A DNA stretch of 64,000 bases from Leishmania mexicana MHOM/GT/2001/U1103 (taxonomy: Eukaryota; Euglenozoa; Kinetoplastea; Trypanosomatida; Trypanosomatidae): assembly GCF_000234665.1 (NCBI RefSeq), contig NC_018333.1:681001-745000 (forward strand), read 5' to 3'. Under the pieces are notes generated by a model that was given only the letters and a program-made list of their open reading frames with translations, was not told the origin of the DNA and ran no database searches. Below are positions 29,576 through 40,307 of this stretch, piece by piece. The position numbers were made by a program, and so were the translations under genes. Within the stretch, counting starts at the first letter, position 1, and each line of letters starts with the position of its first letter.

Positions 29576-32500
29576 ATGTCTTACTACATCGGCTACTCGC
29601 AGCGAGAGATCTACAAAAAGCGGTGCAGCGAGCTGGGGTGTGCGTGCAACTCCGCAGTGGTGCGGCTGCTCTCTGATGTGCCAGGTGAGGTGACCGGTCT
29701 TACCTCACTCGACCTATCGCGCAACTTTCTAGGTAGAAAAGGTATTATTCCACTTTTGGACGTCATCGAGAGCGCGGTGCAGCTGCGGAGTCTCGACCTA
29801 CGTGACCAGCAGCTCAGCGATGACACTGTGGCGGTGATTTGTGCGCGCCTCCGACAGCACCCCTCCCTGCTGAAGCTGAACCTGTCTAACAACCCCATCA
29901 CCCTCGCCAGCTCCTCAGCGCTGCTGGAGCTGGCGAATCAGAACTCTGTTGTGCAGTACATCTTCCTGGACAACACACTCGTGCGCCCCTCCATGGTGAC
30001 GGCGATTGAGGTGCAGCTCGAGAAGAACCGGGAGCTCGTCAGAGCCGCGTCGGCGGTGTTGCCGGTGGCTGACGGTAAGTCGCGTCGAATTTTCGTCATC
30101 GCTTCTTCAGTCGCCGAGACGTGCTCGGTCTGTTCCAAGCCTGGTAGTCCTAGAACCGAGCAGGTGGTATTGTCCACTCCCGCCGGTAGCGGCAAGTCTG
30201 CTGCGGCGATGCTCCTCCATGATGCTAATCCAGCACCTACCGCAGCGGGTAGCACCGGGCCTTCCCAGCGCATCCCAGCGCACGAGCTGCAGCACGTCTT
30301 ACGTTCCTACACCCACGGCGTAGCCGACTTTTTCTTCGACGTGAATCCCACGAAGGATGCCTGGATGTGGTGCGAGGATCGACACTACGTGTTTGACGAC
30401 GACCAGTTCAGCTCGCACAACGACCATTTGCACAGGACGGCGCGGCACACGTACGGCATCGCGGGCTGGCGGCGCATCGGAGAGCTCTACCCTGATGCCA
30501 CGCTCTTTGGGTGGGAGGGTGCGGCAACGCATTGGAGCGACACAGCACGGCAGGCTGCACCCAGTATCAGCGGCGCTGATCCAAAGGACACCTGCAAAGA
30601 TCCAGTAGAAGACATGATGGGCGCCGAAAGGGCGGCTGCGGGTGATGGCCACCGCGGCAGCGACGCCACGTATTCGCACGCCACCTCGGTCCTCGGGCAG
30701 CTCCCTACAGATATCCCGGAAGGGTTCACCTGGACCTTCGCAGCACTCATGGCGAGCGTGAAGGAGATCCAGTCGCTGCACGCCCTTTTCTGCGCATCTT
30801 CCACAGGGCTTCTACACGGTGGGACGCGAGTGCAGCGAGGCACTGCTTCCCCGGGCATCTACACCATGCGAATGTTTGTCGAAGGCCAATGGCGCTACCT
30901 TCTCGTGGATGACTTTTTACCGGTGGACAAGTACGGCCGGTTGATCTTCACGAAGCCCTCGATGGATAGCAAGGCGTTCTGGCCATGCATCTTCGAGAAG
31001 ATGCTGGCAAAGGTGCACGGTGGCTACCATCTCTTGGACGCGCACTTCGACAAACACCACGTCGGCATCGACAGCCCGAACATACGCAAGCCCATCGCCT
31101 GGCAGTTCCTGCGCAAAGAAAACCTCCAGCGGGCGAACAGCGGTGCTGGTGAGGGCGGCGATGACGCAGCAGTGCACGGTGGCAGCTGCGACACTGTTGT
31201 GGGCACCGTACCAGACGACTCGCTGATCTGTGAAGAGGTGGCGAAGAACTGCGGCCGTGTCATGTCACGCCTCACGAGGGGCATCTACGACAGCTATCCG
31301 CTGCACCCGGTGGAGCTGGCGTCGCCGACGCTGTTCGAGGGACTGCACATGGTTCTCGGGGTACCTCTGTGCAACGCGGACGTGCGAGAGGAATACGGCA
31401 GCCCACCGTGTGGTCGACAAACGGCGTCTGTCAAGCGGTCGTTTCTCGAAAGTCGCAGCATTTCCCTGGATTCCCGCACCGGCGCGTCCGGCGTGTCGTC
31501 GAATCGGACTGGCGCCATTGCTTTTAGCAGAGACGCGTCGCGGACATTTAGCGGCATTCACCCACGCTGCGGCTACCAGATCGTGCGCGTGTGCCACACG
31601 GGCGGGGTACGCCTGCTAGAGCTGCGCAATCCTTGGTGCGGCACGGAGAAATGGTCAGGCGACTGGGCGGACGATTCGCCACTGTGGAAAAAGCATCCTG
31701 AGGTTGCTGAGCTACTGCTGACGTGCGCCCACAGTGGCAGACGCACGCCGAGGGCCGGCAGCTGCCTCTTGCAGTTATCCAATTCCGCTTTGACGCTGGC
31801 GAACATGTCGGTGAAGCGCTCGCTGCTGACGGCTTTGAGCGAGAGGGGAGGATCACTGGCGGAAGCGTCGTTAACGACCCCCGTGTGCCCCGTGATGAGC
31901 CACTCCAGGCCCTCTGCAGCGACGCGGCCGCACGTGCCAAAGTCTACCTTCTGGATATCCTACACGGACTTCCTGCAGAACTTTGAGTGGGTGCACACGT
32001 GTCGCATCTTTGGTGACGAGTTTTACCGGCAGGACGTGCACGGCACCTGGACACGCGATTCGGCCGGCGGCAACGCACGTGAGCCGTCATGGTACAGGAA
32101 CCCGCACTATAGGCTCTCCTTCCTCTACCGGACGATGGTTCATGTGCAGCTGACACGACGCGATCCGGGTCTTCGTCGGACCCGCGGCGCCGTACGCGGG
32201 CAGGAGGACGGTGTTGGTGGTATCGGCTTGCAGCTTCTGCGTGACACGCACTACCCGCTGCACTGTCCCCCGGCCAGTCGAAGACAGGCGGACACTAGCA
32301 CAACTGCTTCCTTGCCCATGAGCTCCGTGGACGACATCGTCGCCGGCAATCAAGAGGATGACGGTAGCGTACAGGAGGCACTGGGTGGCAGGGATCTCGG
32401 CGCCATCGAACGTGGCAGCGGCTGCGCGTTCTCTTCGGTTCTCTCCTCCGAGGAGCGCCAAAGTGGCGATTGCTTGTCGCTGGGAATCTTGCTCGACGCC

Positions 32501-33670
32501 GGCGCGCAGTACTGGATAGTGCCGACCACATACGCGCCGAGGGTGCTGGACGAGTTCGACCTCGTCGTCACCTCGACCTCGCCGTTTGTATTGCAAGGGG
32601 CACAGGAGTCACAGTATTGGGATCACCGAACGGTGCCGTCAGAGCTGCTCTGCTGCGGTTCCGCTAGCGCGCGACAGGTGGGGCGGGATGACGGTGAGGT
32701 GGCCATTTTTTTCGACTCGAAGACCCGCGTTTCGCGGGATGCGAACCTTCTACTCCAAAAGCAAGGGGAACGAAGCAGCACACGCCTTTCGCGCAACTCC
32801 GTCAATCATTTCATCGAGACCGAATCCACCATGTTATCTAGCGCGACGTGTCGCGTTGTCGTCGCTGCGACGATGCACCTCTCGGCGGCAGGTGAGGACA
32901 TGATGAACTTTGGTGTCGACGAGGCGTGCGAGCAGCCTTCGCTGCCGGCGGAGGACATGTACGGCACACCCACTTTGCAACTCGCCATCACGCCCGGTGA
33001 GGTTGACGGGGAAGGCCGCCCCACCCGCACCGTCTGCGAATTCGATCCTCACGCTGCGCAGACGTACGTGCTTGACCGTCACACCGTCCTTGAGACGGCC
33101 ATTACGCCTGCTCCTCACAGTAGTGTTGAGTACTACACGGCCATATGCTCTCTTCACCCAGCAGGGACACGCGTGCACGTGGACTACCGGGTATGGTGCG
33201 CCGCGCCGCTGCTCGAGGTGATGACCCTGCCGGTGTGGGCAAAGCAGGAGGTGGAACTGTGCTGGGATGACGAGAAGGGCAGTGGCAGCTACTACGAAGG
33301 CACCAGACACCCGCAGGTGGAGCTGTCAAAGTTACGGCCGCTTCAGCGATTCGACATATCGCTGCGGATGGTCGACTACGACACCATCGAGCCAGCTATC
33401 ATGTTCTCTGTAATCGGCAACGATCGACAGCAAGGGGAGCCGGTGGAGGGGCGACTGGAGTCCAGAGCCGTGCTGTCGCAATCCGCATACGTCGATGGCA
33501 CCTATGTGCAGGGCAGCTTCGACCTCGACGAGCGCCCGCCAGAGTCGTTGATCATCATCCCATGCCTGCAGCCGACCAGCTCAAAAGGGAGGTGTCTTAT
33601 GACCATCTCGTCCGATTCGGCAGATTATGGCGTTTACCCGTTGCGCGTGGCTGCGGCATACCCACCATAG
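29576..33670 (+). CDS. LRR and calpain-like protein, probably inactive as a protease
   Basis: 1364 residues from ATG 29576. An N-terminal leucine-rich-repeat region (about 40-140: LTSLDLSRN, LRSLDLRDQQL, LLKLNLSNNPI) precedes a calpain (family C2) core. Core signatures include GIYTMRMFVEGQWRYLLVDD, FWPCIFEKMLAKVHG and LLELRNPWCGTEKWSGDWAD followed by SPLW. The catalytic Cys position reads GFTWTFAALMAS (Thr), and the catalytic His position reads RCGYQIVRV (Cys); only the Asn of RNPW is kept. C-terminal beta-rich domains follow, as in calpain-7-type proteins. Inactive calpain-like proteins are common in trypanosomatids, often cytoskeletal. Residue assignment is by eye. Confidence 0.88.
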   Translation: MSYYIGYSQREIYKKRCSELGCACNSAVVRLLSDVPGEVTGLTSLDLSRNFLGRKGIIPLLDVIESAVQLRSLDLRDQQLSDDTVAVICARLRQHPSLLKLNLSNNPITLASSSALLELANQNSVVQYIFLDNTLVRPSMVTAIEVQLEKNRELVRAASAVLPVADGKSRRIFVIASSVAETCSVCSKPGSPRTEQVVLSTPAGSGKSAAAMLLHDANPAPTAAGSTGPSQRIPAHELQHVLRSYTHGVADFFFDVNPTKDAWMWCEDRHYVFDDDQFSSHNDHLHRTARHTYGIAGWRRIGELYPDATLFGWEGAATHWSDTARQAAPSISGADPKDTCKDPVEDMMGAERAAAGDGHRGSDATYSHATSVLGQLPTDIPEGFTWTFAALMASVKEIQSLHALFCASSTGLLHGGTRVQRGTASPGIYTMRMFVEGQWRYLLVDDFLPVDKYGRLIFTKPSMDSKAFWPCIFEKMLAKVHGGYHLLDAHFDKHHVGIDSPNIRKPIAWQFLRKENLQRANSGAGEGGDDAAVHGGSCDTVVGTVPDDSLICEEVAKNCGRVMSRLTRGIYDSYPLHPVELASPTLFEGLHMVLGVPLCNADVREEYGSPPCGRQTASVKRSFLESRSISLDSRTGASGVSSNRTGAIAFSRDASRTFSGIHPRCGYQIVRVCHTGGVRLLELRNPWCGTEKWSGDWADDSPLWKKHPEVAELLLTCAHSGRRTPRAGSCLLQLSNSALTLANMSVKRSLLTALSERGGSLAEASLTTPVCPVMSHSRPSAATRPHVPKSTFWISYTDFLQNFEWVHTCRIFGDEFYRQDVHGTWTRDSAGGNAREPSWYRNPHYRLSFLYRTMVHVQLTRRDPGLRRTRGAVRGQEDGVGGIGLQLLRDTHYPLHCPPASRRQADTSTTASLPMSSVDDIVAGNQEDDGSVQEALGGRDLGAIERGSGCAFSSVLSSEERQSGDCLSLGILLDAGAQYWIVPTTYAPRVLDEFDLVVTSTSPFVLQGAQESQYWDHRTVPSELLCCGSASARQVGRDDGEVAIFFDSKTRVSRDANLLLQKQGERSSTRLSRNSVNHFIETESTMLSSATCRVVVAATMHLSAAGEDMMNFGVDEACEQPSLPAEDMYGTPTLQLAITPGEVDGEGRPTRTVCEFDPHAAQTYVLDRHTVLETAITPAPHSSVEYYTAICSLHPAGTRVHVDYRVWCAAPLLEVMTLPVWAKQEVELCWDDEKGSGSYYEGTRHPQVELSKLRPLQRFDISLRMVDYDTIEPAIMFSVIGNDRQQGEPVEGRLESRAVLSQSAYVDGTYVQGSFDLDERPPESLIIIPCLQPTSSKGRCLMTISSDSADYGVYPLRVAAAYPP

Positions 33671-35166
33671 CTATCCACTTCGCAGCGCCCCGCCACCCTC
33701 CCCCTCTTCCTTATACATGGGCGGACCTCCTTTGGTTTACTTTTGAGGTCTGCCTACAACTAAAATAGAGGGGGAGGTGTCGTGTGCACACCCACATTGG
33801 CGGATATGCATGCACACACACACGCACACACGCGGGGCGTGCAGTCCTTTCCCCCGCATACTGCTTCCCCTTCGTGCCTGCTTGTGCGTCTGCCTGATAT
33901 TTGCTGAGGGAAATGTGCTCGCTTGCCTGTGTTCTGTCGCTTCCCACGCTACCCACAGGCTCTCCACAACATATTGAACAAAGAACCCGCAATGCGCATG
34001 GGCCAGAGAACTGTATAGGTAGTGGCGGAGCGAGAGGGAAAGGCATTGAAGTGGAAGTAGCAAAGGAGGGGTGGGGGAGGTCAAAGAGAGCGGAGGTAAG
34101 TGGCCCGCACACGTATGTGGTTGATTAGCGACTGTCGTGCTTTGCTGTGTGTGGCGACGTCACCCTCACTCCTTCGATGCTTCTTGCGCTCCGTGACTTT
34201 CACGTGGACCTCCTGGACCCATCTCCTGCCTTCCTATTATTCTCTGTCCGTGCTCTCCGCCCTCCCTGTCGCCCCCCCTCTTCCCCCTCCCTCCCCACCG
34301 CTCCGATGCTGCGGTGCGATGCCTGAAAGCTGCTTTGTCTGCCTGGCTTCTTTTTTTTGGGGGGTGGGGTGGGGTGGGGAGTTGCTTCCTCCCGCTATTT
34401 TGGTACCAATGGAATCCTTGTCACCTTCCCTCGCCATCTTCCCTGTTCGTTGGAGTTCAGCGTCGCATGGTCCCACTGCCGACAAGGGCGCGGGGAGATG
34501 GGAGGCCACGTGTGTGTTTTCGGGCTGCCCTTTCTTTCTTGCTTGGCCAATTTATGTATAGCTTCTCTACGTATCTGCGCTCTCCCACCGCCGTGCCTCC
34601 CGCCCCCTTCGCACCAGCGCTTGTCGGCACGGTAGCGACGCGAAGGGGGCGGGGAAAACACCCGGTGTGCGCTTTTGTTTTATTCCTCGCTTTCCTTTCG
34701 CCCTCTGTTTTGTGTATGTGCGCCTGCCGGCATGTGTGTATCGATTCTCCGCCTGTTGCTCTCCGCCTCTGCTGCATGATGGCCACACCAACAACAGCAA
34801 CAAAACCATCGCCAGGTTATTAAAGTAGAAAGAGAGTGCCGTCTTCGCTGTGCTCTGCCGGGACTTCAGCACAGTGTATGGGAGGCTAATGGGCGTCCTT
34901 GGATGCGTTTCATGGGCAACAATGACTGCTCTCCGCGTCAGCACATATGCTCTCACCATTGGCGATCAGGCGAGCGTCATCGCATCAGCGTTTTTGCTCG
35001 CAGCGTTTCCCTCGCAGACCACGCTTGTCTCTCCGCCGCTCTCTCCCGCGTATCCGAAGCATGTCCCCTTGTCGTTTTACATCTCGACCGCGCCGCTCGA
35101 ATACCCCCCCCCCTCTCCCCTCCCATGGACGACCCCCTTGTTACACCGTGGTGTAGGCATTATCCG
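33671..35166 (+). other. Intergenic region with G-quadruplex motif
   Basis: About 1.5 kb of spacer with (CA)n near 33814-33831. It includes the G-run motif at 34359-34379. No gene supported. Confidence 0.65.
34359..34379 (+). other. G-quadruplex-forming motif
   Basis: Four G-runs of 4-6 separated by single T bases, immediately after a T8 run. Single-base loops predict a very stable parallel quadruplex in DNA or in the sense transcript. The same motif occurs at 61259-61280. Confidence 0.8.
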
Positions 35167-35220
35167 GCTGTTCCTTCTTGCCTTCCTTTGAAAAAAAAAA
35201 ATCGCGGGGGTTCCCTTTAG
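35167..35220 (+). promoter_or_regulatory. Putative spliced-leader acceptor for the b561-domain gene
   Basis: GGCTGTTCCTTCTTGCCTTC then an A-run and TTCCCTTTAG; AG at 35219-35220, 5' UTR about 99 nt. Confidence 0.5.
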
Positions 35221-35319
35221 ATCTGCCCCGGCGTAGCACAACCGCCCACTCGATGATACGCCGCGTCCTCACTGTTTTCTGTCCTGTATCGTTTTTTTCG
35301 CTTCGTCGTGTAATTCACA

Positions 35320-36000
35320 ATGACGACCATCAAGGGTGAGGCAAGCCTGCCCGGCATTCAGGACATCCCCGCACCTCGGGTGGAGTTGAAGAGTCTATGC
35401 CGCAGACTGGCTGCCATCGGCATCATCGTGCCGGTGTCACTGCAGCTGTTTCGCAAGTCCGGGACTTGCACGGACATCTTCCAATATCACCCCATTTGCA
35501 TGATGCTGGCCTTTGTCATGGTGATGCCGGATGTTGTACGAGACATGAAGCAACTGCGTCAGGCACACCGGCGGCCGCCGCTCGAAAACCGGCTTTCGCG
35601 CCACGAGATCATCATGCGGCACCAGCTGGCCTCCTTCGTGATGGAGTTGGCGGCGGCTGGTGGATTTTCTGCGGTGGAGTACACAAAACTAAAGAAAGGA
35701 TACCCACATCTCAAGTCGTTGCACGGTATCATGGGTACCCTCTGCGGCCTGACAATTGTGTGTCAGATGGTCCTCGGCTCCATCCTTCGCTATGTGCTGG
35801 CGCCAGCGAACCCGAAGCGTCCGATAGTGCGGACAGTGCACAAGTGCGTCAGCGTAACCATCGCCGTGACTGCGATGATGGCAATGGTCGGAGGCTTTCT
35901 CACCACCGAGTACGCGGAGAGGATGATTCCGCCTTCGCTGATCCGGACGGCGATTGTCCTCGCGTCTGTTGCCACCACGGGTGCAGGGTTTCTCATGTAG
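35320..36000 (+). CDS. Cytochrome b561-domain membrane protein (CYB561D type)
   Basis: 226 residues with about six hydrophobic segments. Family histidines for two b hemes can be placed: H57 (QYHPICMML), H95/H101 (RHEIIMRHQL), H135 (SLHGIMG) and H174 (RTVHKC), in the usual order HP..., RH..., LHG..., HK.... CYB561D proteins pass electrons across a membrane, from ascorbate or another cytosolic reductant to an acceptor on the other side; the exact partner here is unknown. The short cytosolic N-terminus and length fit the family. Confidence 0.88.
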   Translation: MTTIKGEASLPGIQDIPAPRVELKSLCRRLAAIGIIVPVSLQLFRKSGTCTDIFQYHPICMMLAFVMVMPDVVRDMKQLRQAHRRPPLENRLSRHEIIMRHQLASFVMELAAAGGFSAVEYTKLKKGYPHLKSLHGIMGTLCGLTIVCQMVLGSILRYVLAPANPKRPIVRTVHKCVSVTIAVTAMMAMVGGFLTTEYAERMIPPSLIRTAIVLASVATTGAGFLM

Positions 36001-36639
36001 GCCGCAGCGAGGCATCGACACGGGCGTCAAGGACCACCCACTCAAAGACACTGTCAATGTTGTGTGGGCACCTGTGAAGAGGGCGAGCTGGAGAGGGAGG
36101 GTAACGGGAAGGAGAAGGGGGTGGGTGGTGGTGGTGGTTGGGGAGGGAGGAGGGAATACTGAGCAAGCAAACGTACGCAGATACATTTGGGCACCTCCTC
36201 TGCCCTTTTTCCCCGCCGACCATCACCCACGTTCTACACGGCTAGCCGCTGCGGCGCTTCTTTTTTGTTTTCTTTTGTTTGTATGTGTGTATCTGTGTGT
36301 GTTCGCGCGGCACGACGGGGGGGGGGGAAGCGAGAAAAAGGGGGCGCGGCACTGCGTATGGAGACTGCAACACAGCACGCCGTGGTGACGTGTGCAATGT
36401 TGTTCTTACAACACTCTCCCTCCCTCCTTTTTCTGGCCTAAACGTTTCCTTTTTCTCGGCGGTTTGATCGGCAGCGCATGCGGGAGGCTTTCTAGCCACA
36501 CACCCACACATGCGCAGTTGGACACGTAACGACCGGGTTGGAGAAGGATAAACTATTCCCTTGATCTTTTGATCCTCTTAGTACTTATATTCATTCTGAA
36601 TGGCGTTCATGTCGCCCGCATGACGAGGGACAGCTCAAA
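36001..36639 (+). other. Intergenic region left of repeat copy 2
   Basis: 3' UTR and spacer; contains G- and TG-rich tracts (36115-36155, 36318-36328). No gene seen. Confidence 0.65.
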
Positions 36640-37053
36640 GGACGGTATACTCAGAGGCCAGTGGCGCCCACTCTGCGAGGGAAACGCCAGGCAGCCTCCC
36701 CCCTCCCGTTCCTATATCCCCTGCCGATCCCAAGCCACGTCTGGTGTTGACAGGGTCCAAGTGCCGACGACGTATGGAGGCCGGAGCGATGTGTTGCTGC
36801 GGAAGTCGGCGGCCAGGTCGTGGGCGGCGTTGCGTCAGGGTGGGGGCCTGAGGAGCGTGAAGTGGGTGGGGTTTGTGGCCGGTGCCGTGCTCTTTGGTGC
36901 CTGCGTCGCCGCATTGCTGTACTTTGCGCGTGTGTCTAGCACTGCTTGGGACCAGGCGCATGGGGATGGGGCCGTGTGGCAGGGCCGGTCTTGGGGCAGA
37001 GTGGCGCTGGGGCTCATGTGGTACAGCAGGAACAGTGCACCTTGTCAAAAAAA
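36640..37053 (+). repeat. Interspersed repeat, copy 2 (SIDER-like)
   Basis: Almost identical to copy 1 from GGACGGTATACTCAGAGG to CAGTGCACCTTG; the one difference I see is GGGCCTC versus GGGGCTC near the right end. It lacks the extra left-end bases (ACACACCCCTCAGT) of copies 1 and 3. An A7 run (37047-37053) follows the shared block, like a short poly-A tail. The high identity in untranslated sequence points to recent copying. Confidence 0.8.
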
Positions 37054-37392
37054 CTTGCTCTCTGCACCTTGTTGGTGAGGGATGGGCAGTAGAGCCTCAG
37101 AGAAAGAGAGAAGGATGAGAGGAGTGGGGCACTCTGTGGGTGTGCTTGTTGGTCGATTCAACCACATGCGCCTCAAGGGATACGCGACAGGGCACACGGG
37201 CGCCAGTGGACTGAGCTCACAACGAACGGAACTCCGCATGCATGGGCTTCTCGGAGGTGGGAAGTGGTGCTGCAACTCCCCGCACGTTTTCTGTCCCCGC
37301 TGCCCCTCTCTGTCGTTGCGATTTGTATGGTATGCGCAAGGGCTGCCGTTGCCAGGTCCCTTTTCTCTTTTCCTGTTCGAGCGTGGATTACG

Positions 37393-38960
37393 AGAACACC
37401 GATACATCCGCTCTGAGTAGGCTCTTCAAACTGATTGCCCCTCCCCCCTCACCACTCTGCGGCTTTCTGTCCGCTGTTCGAGACCTCCCTCAGCTGAACT
37501 AGGACGTTGTCGCCAGTGGCATCGTCGAGCTTGCCATCGGCACCGCCTTCTCCTTTTTCGGCAGTGCTGCGGTGCTGGAGCGCCGCGTCTGGGTCACCCA
37601 CGATACGCCGTCCCGAAACAGCGGCCTCTACTACCCACCGACTCCCTCCAGGCACAGTTATGTATTGCCTGATAGCGCCACCATTTCGGCGCCTGAAGAG
37701 GACGTGTTTTGCCGCGCATTGGCCACGTGGGATGTATGGAAGTGTATGGCTGCATGCAACGCAGAGGAGGTAGGGCAGCGGAAGGGCCGGATTGACAAGA
37801 TGCAGAGGCTTAGAATTCCCTGCAAAATGGTGACGGCCACCAAGGCACAAACTGAGGAGCCGCTTGTGCATACGCGGCACTACCGCCCACCCCACCAGCA
37901 GGCGGTATCATGGATGTGCACGCACACTCGCAGTCTTCCACCATGAGGGTCATTGAGTGAGGTACGAAGGGCTGCGTGATGTGCAGCTTGGAAGTGGCGC
38001 GGGAGGATATATGGCCGGGCTTGACCACGTGCATCCTCACCCCCATCGGAGTCACCGTTGGTAGCAGTCGCAGGCAAGTCGCGGTGCCTTATGGCGCCGA
38101 GGTGGGAAAGGCGGTTATGCGCTTTGCTGAGACTGCACAGTAACGCGTTGGTAAACGAGCATCTGCTGCGGCAGTGCATCCCTGCGTCAGTTGTCGATGC
38201 ATCGGCTGTGCGCATGCAACGGCTGCTACGCCGGATATCCTTGGCAAGCCACCACTCATCCCCTCGACGTACCTATGCCCTCGGCCAAACCTTCTCGAGT
38301 AACGCGCACACAACGTGACTGGCCAGGCCTGCCGCGTCTGCCTCAGCCCTACGCGGTTCATATGCGCGACCCCGGGAACCTTTGAAGTGCTAGCGCATGC
38401 ACTAGAAGAGGGGATCTTGACAGCTGACATGCGACCGAGCGGTGGTACCCGAAGGCAATACAGCGCGAAGGCATTTTTTCTCTCACTTCGCCGACATTTG
38501 ACCGAGACGGTGAGGCGTTAGGGAGGCCGTTCGCGATCCTCTCGTCGACGCGACCGGCCGCGTCTCCGACAAGAATGCTGTCATGGAAGACATTAGTCGG
38601 GCTCGCCGCACGAATCTTGGCGGTGTAACTGTGAGGAAGTCAGTCGTGCCAAGACGTACTCACGAAGGTGCCGCGGTGGCGGCATGGCTGAGTGGCATCG
38701 AGTCACCTGTGCTGAACGTGGAGGTCTTTGATTGGCGATGTCGTCTCATCATTGCTAGCCCGTCCGAAGCAGTTTAGCCATCATCCAGCCACTGTGGGCT
38801 GTGGGATGCTGAAGAGGACCCTCCAAAATACGCTGCTGAACATGCATGGCCAGTGGGAGGGAACAGCAGCTGTCGCCGTGTGCCCCACGCCCGGTGCCCT
38901 TGCCGCATTGGGTCTGCGCCTGTACTACCCTTTTCTTGCGCTTTTTCCCCCTTTTTTCGA
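37393..38960 (+). pseudogene. Decayed protein gene of unknown family
   Basis: A chain of gene-like segments in changing frames: 37393-37900 (with an in-frame TAG at 37500-37502), 37910-38140 (with a TGA near 37958), about 38140-38318, about 38315-38521, about 38523-38777 and about 38790-38960. Each segment has coding composition and protein-like residues (for example ITTCILTP-like LTTCILTPIGVTVGSS; LAHALEEGILTADMRPSGG; WLSGIESPVLNVEVF). No start, splice-acceptor or intact frame covers them. I do not recognise the family. It lies directly after repeat copy 2. Confidence 0.6.
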
Positions 38961-40189
38961 CTCCTACACTGACGGCCACGGCTCTGCACTGAACGACATA
39001 TCGCCATCTCTGCAACCACCTCAAACTGTCCCACGCACATTTTCTGCACTCCCGTGATGGTGGACAGTCTCTCAGAGGGTTCACTCTCTCTCTATGTATG
39101 TTATTGCGTCCCTTTGAACTCCGAAGTGCTGAGGGATAGAGAGAGGGAGACGAGTCACTTCATGTTGTCACAGACTTTTGTGAGTCAGCGCCAATCGTAG
39201 GGCGGATGTGCGCGCGGGAGAGACTGCACTGACGACGCGCACCGGCAGTGTAGCGGCGCAGCTGTATGAACGTCATTCGACATATCGGGCTCTCTTTCGT
39301 CAGTGTACTCATTTTCTTCCCTTCACACTCTCCGTCTTTCATGCTGTTCTCCGACACACACACACACACACACACGTATATACAACTCTGTGCTGCCACG
39401 TGTACATATGCTTTTTCAACGCTACCGCGACGCCAGTAGCAAACGGCTCACCTGCGCGTTAGCAGACTCATACCCCTCCCTCCCCCCCGCCTTCTGTATC
39501 CTTGCGATCTCGCACGCTCACATACATACGTACACGCATACACGCACACCTTTCTCGAGCACACAGGTGTTGCTCCGTCTTTGTGCGCGTTTTCTTGCGT
39601 ACACCTGACGTGGCCGAAGAGAGGGAAAGAGACGTCCCGAACACCTGCGGCCTGGATGTGGAGTTGTACCAGCCGCGTCATTTTCTTACGCTCACGTGTG
39701 ACAACCCCGGGTGCCTGAGGAAAAGGGACAGCAGGGGGGGGGCGCAGGATACCCGCCCCTCGGCATTTTGCTCTTGCTGTTGTTGTTGTTTCTCGCTTGT
39801 GACCTTTGTTCGTAGCTCTTTCCGTGGAGGGCAGCGGTGGGACTGCTGTCGTTGCCGCCACAACCTCCCTGGCCATAGTAGTCTTGACCTGCAGCGCTGA
39901 TTGAGCTGCTCCCATCCCCTCGTGTAACGGCGTTGACAAGGATAGGCGTGTGTGTGTGTTTGTGAGTACAAGGCGACGCCGCTGCGGAACACGTGAGCGC
40001 CTTGCGCGCGCCCTTCACTCCAGCTACTTGCTCCGTGTTGTGGTGGCGGTACTCTTCTGCGGGACTTCTTTTTTTGGACTCTGCAAGTGTGCACATCCCG
40101 GTCCTTTTCGGCCACCACCCAAGGCGGCATCACGCACGTGTGACAGCACCACGGCGAGATTTCTCCTTAGGAGCTGTCGTCGGTACCGT
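38961..40189 (+). other. Intergenic region
   Basis: Spacer with (CA)n at 39354-39375. No gene seen. Confidence 0.65.
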
Positions 40190-40228
40190 TCTTCCCCGAG
40201 CGTACTCTTCCGTCGTCACCCTCTCTAG
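40190..40228 (+). promoter_or_regulatory. Putative spliced-leader acceptor for the RING/B-box gene
   Basis: TTCTTCCCCGAGCGTACTCT, then TCCGTCGTCACCCTCTCTAG; AG at 40227-40228. 5' UTR 79 nt. Confidence 0.55.
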
Positions 40229-40307
40229 GCACGCGCCGGTGCGTTCTCTTCCGCACTTTTCGTTGCTGCGTGCGGTACCCGAAGCGCGGACCCCTCTCGC
40301 TTGACGG

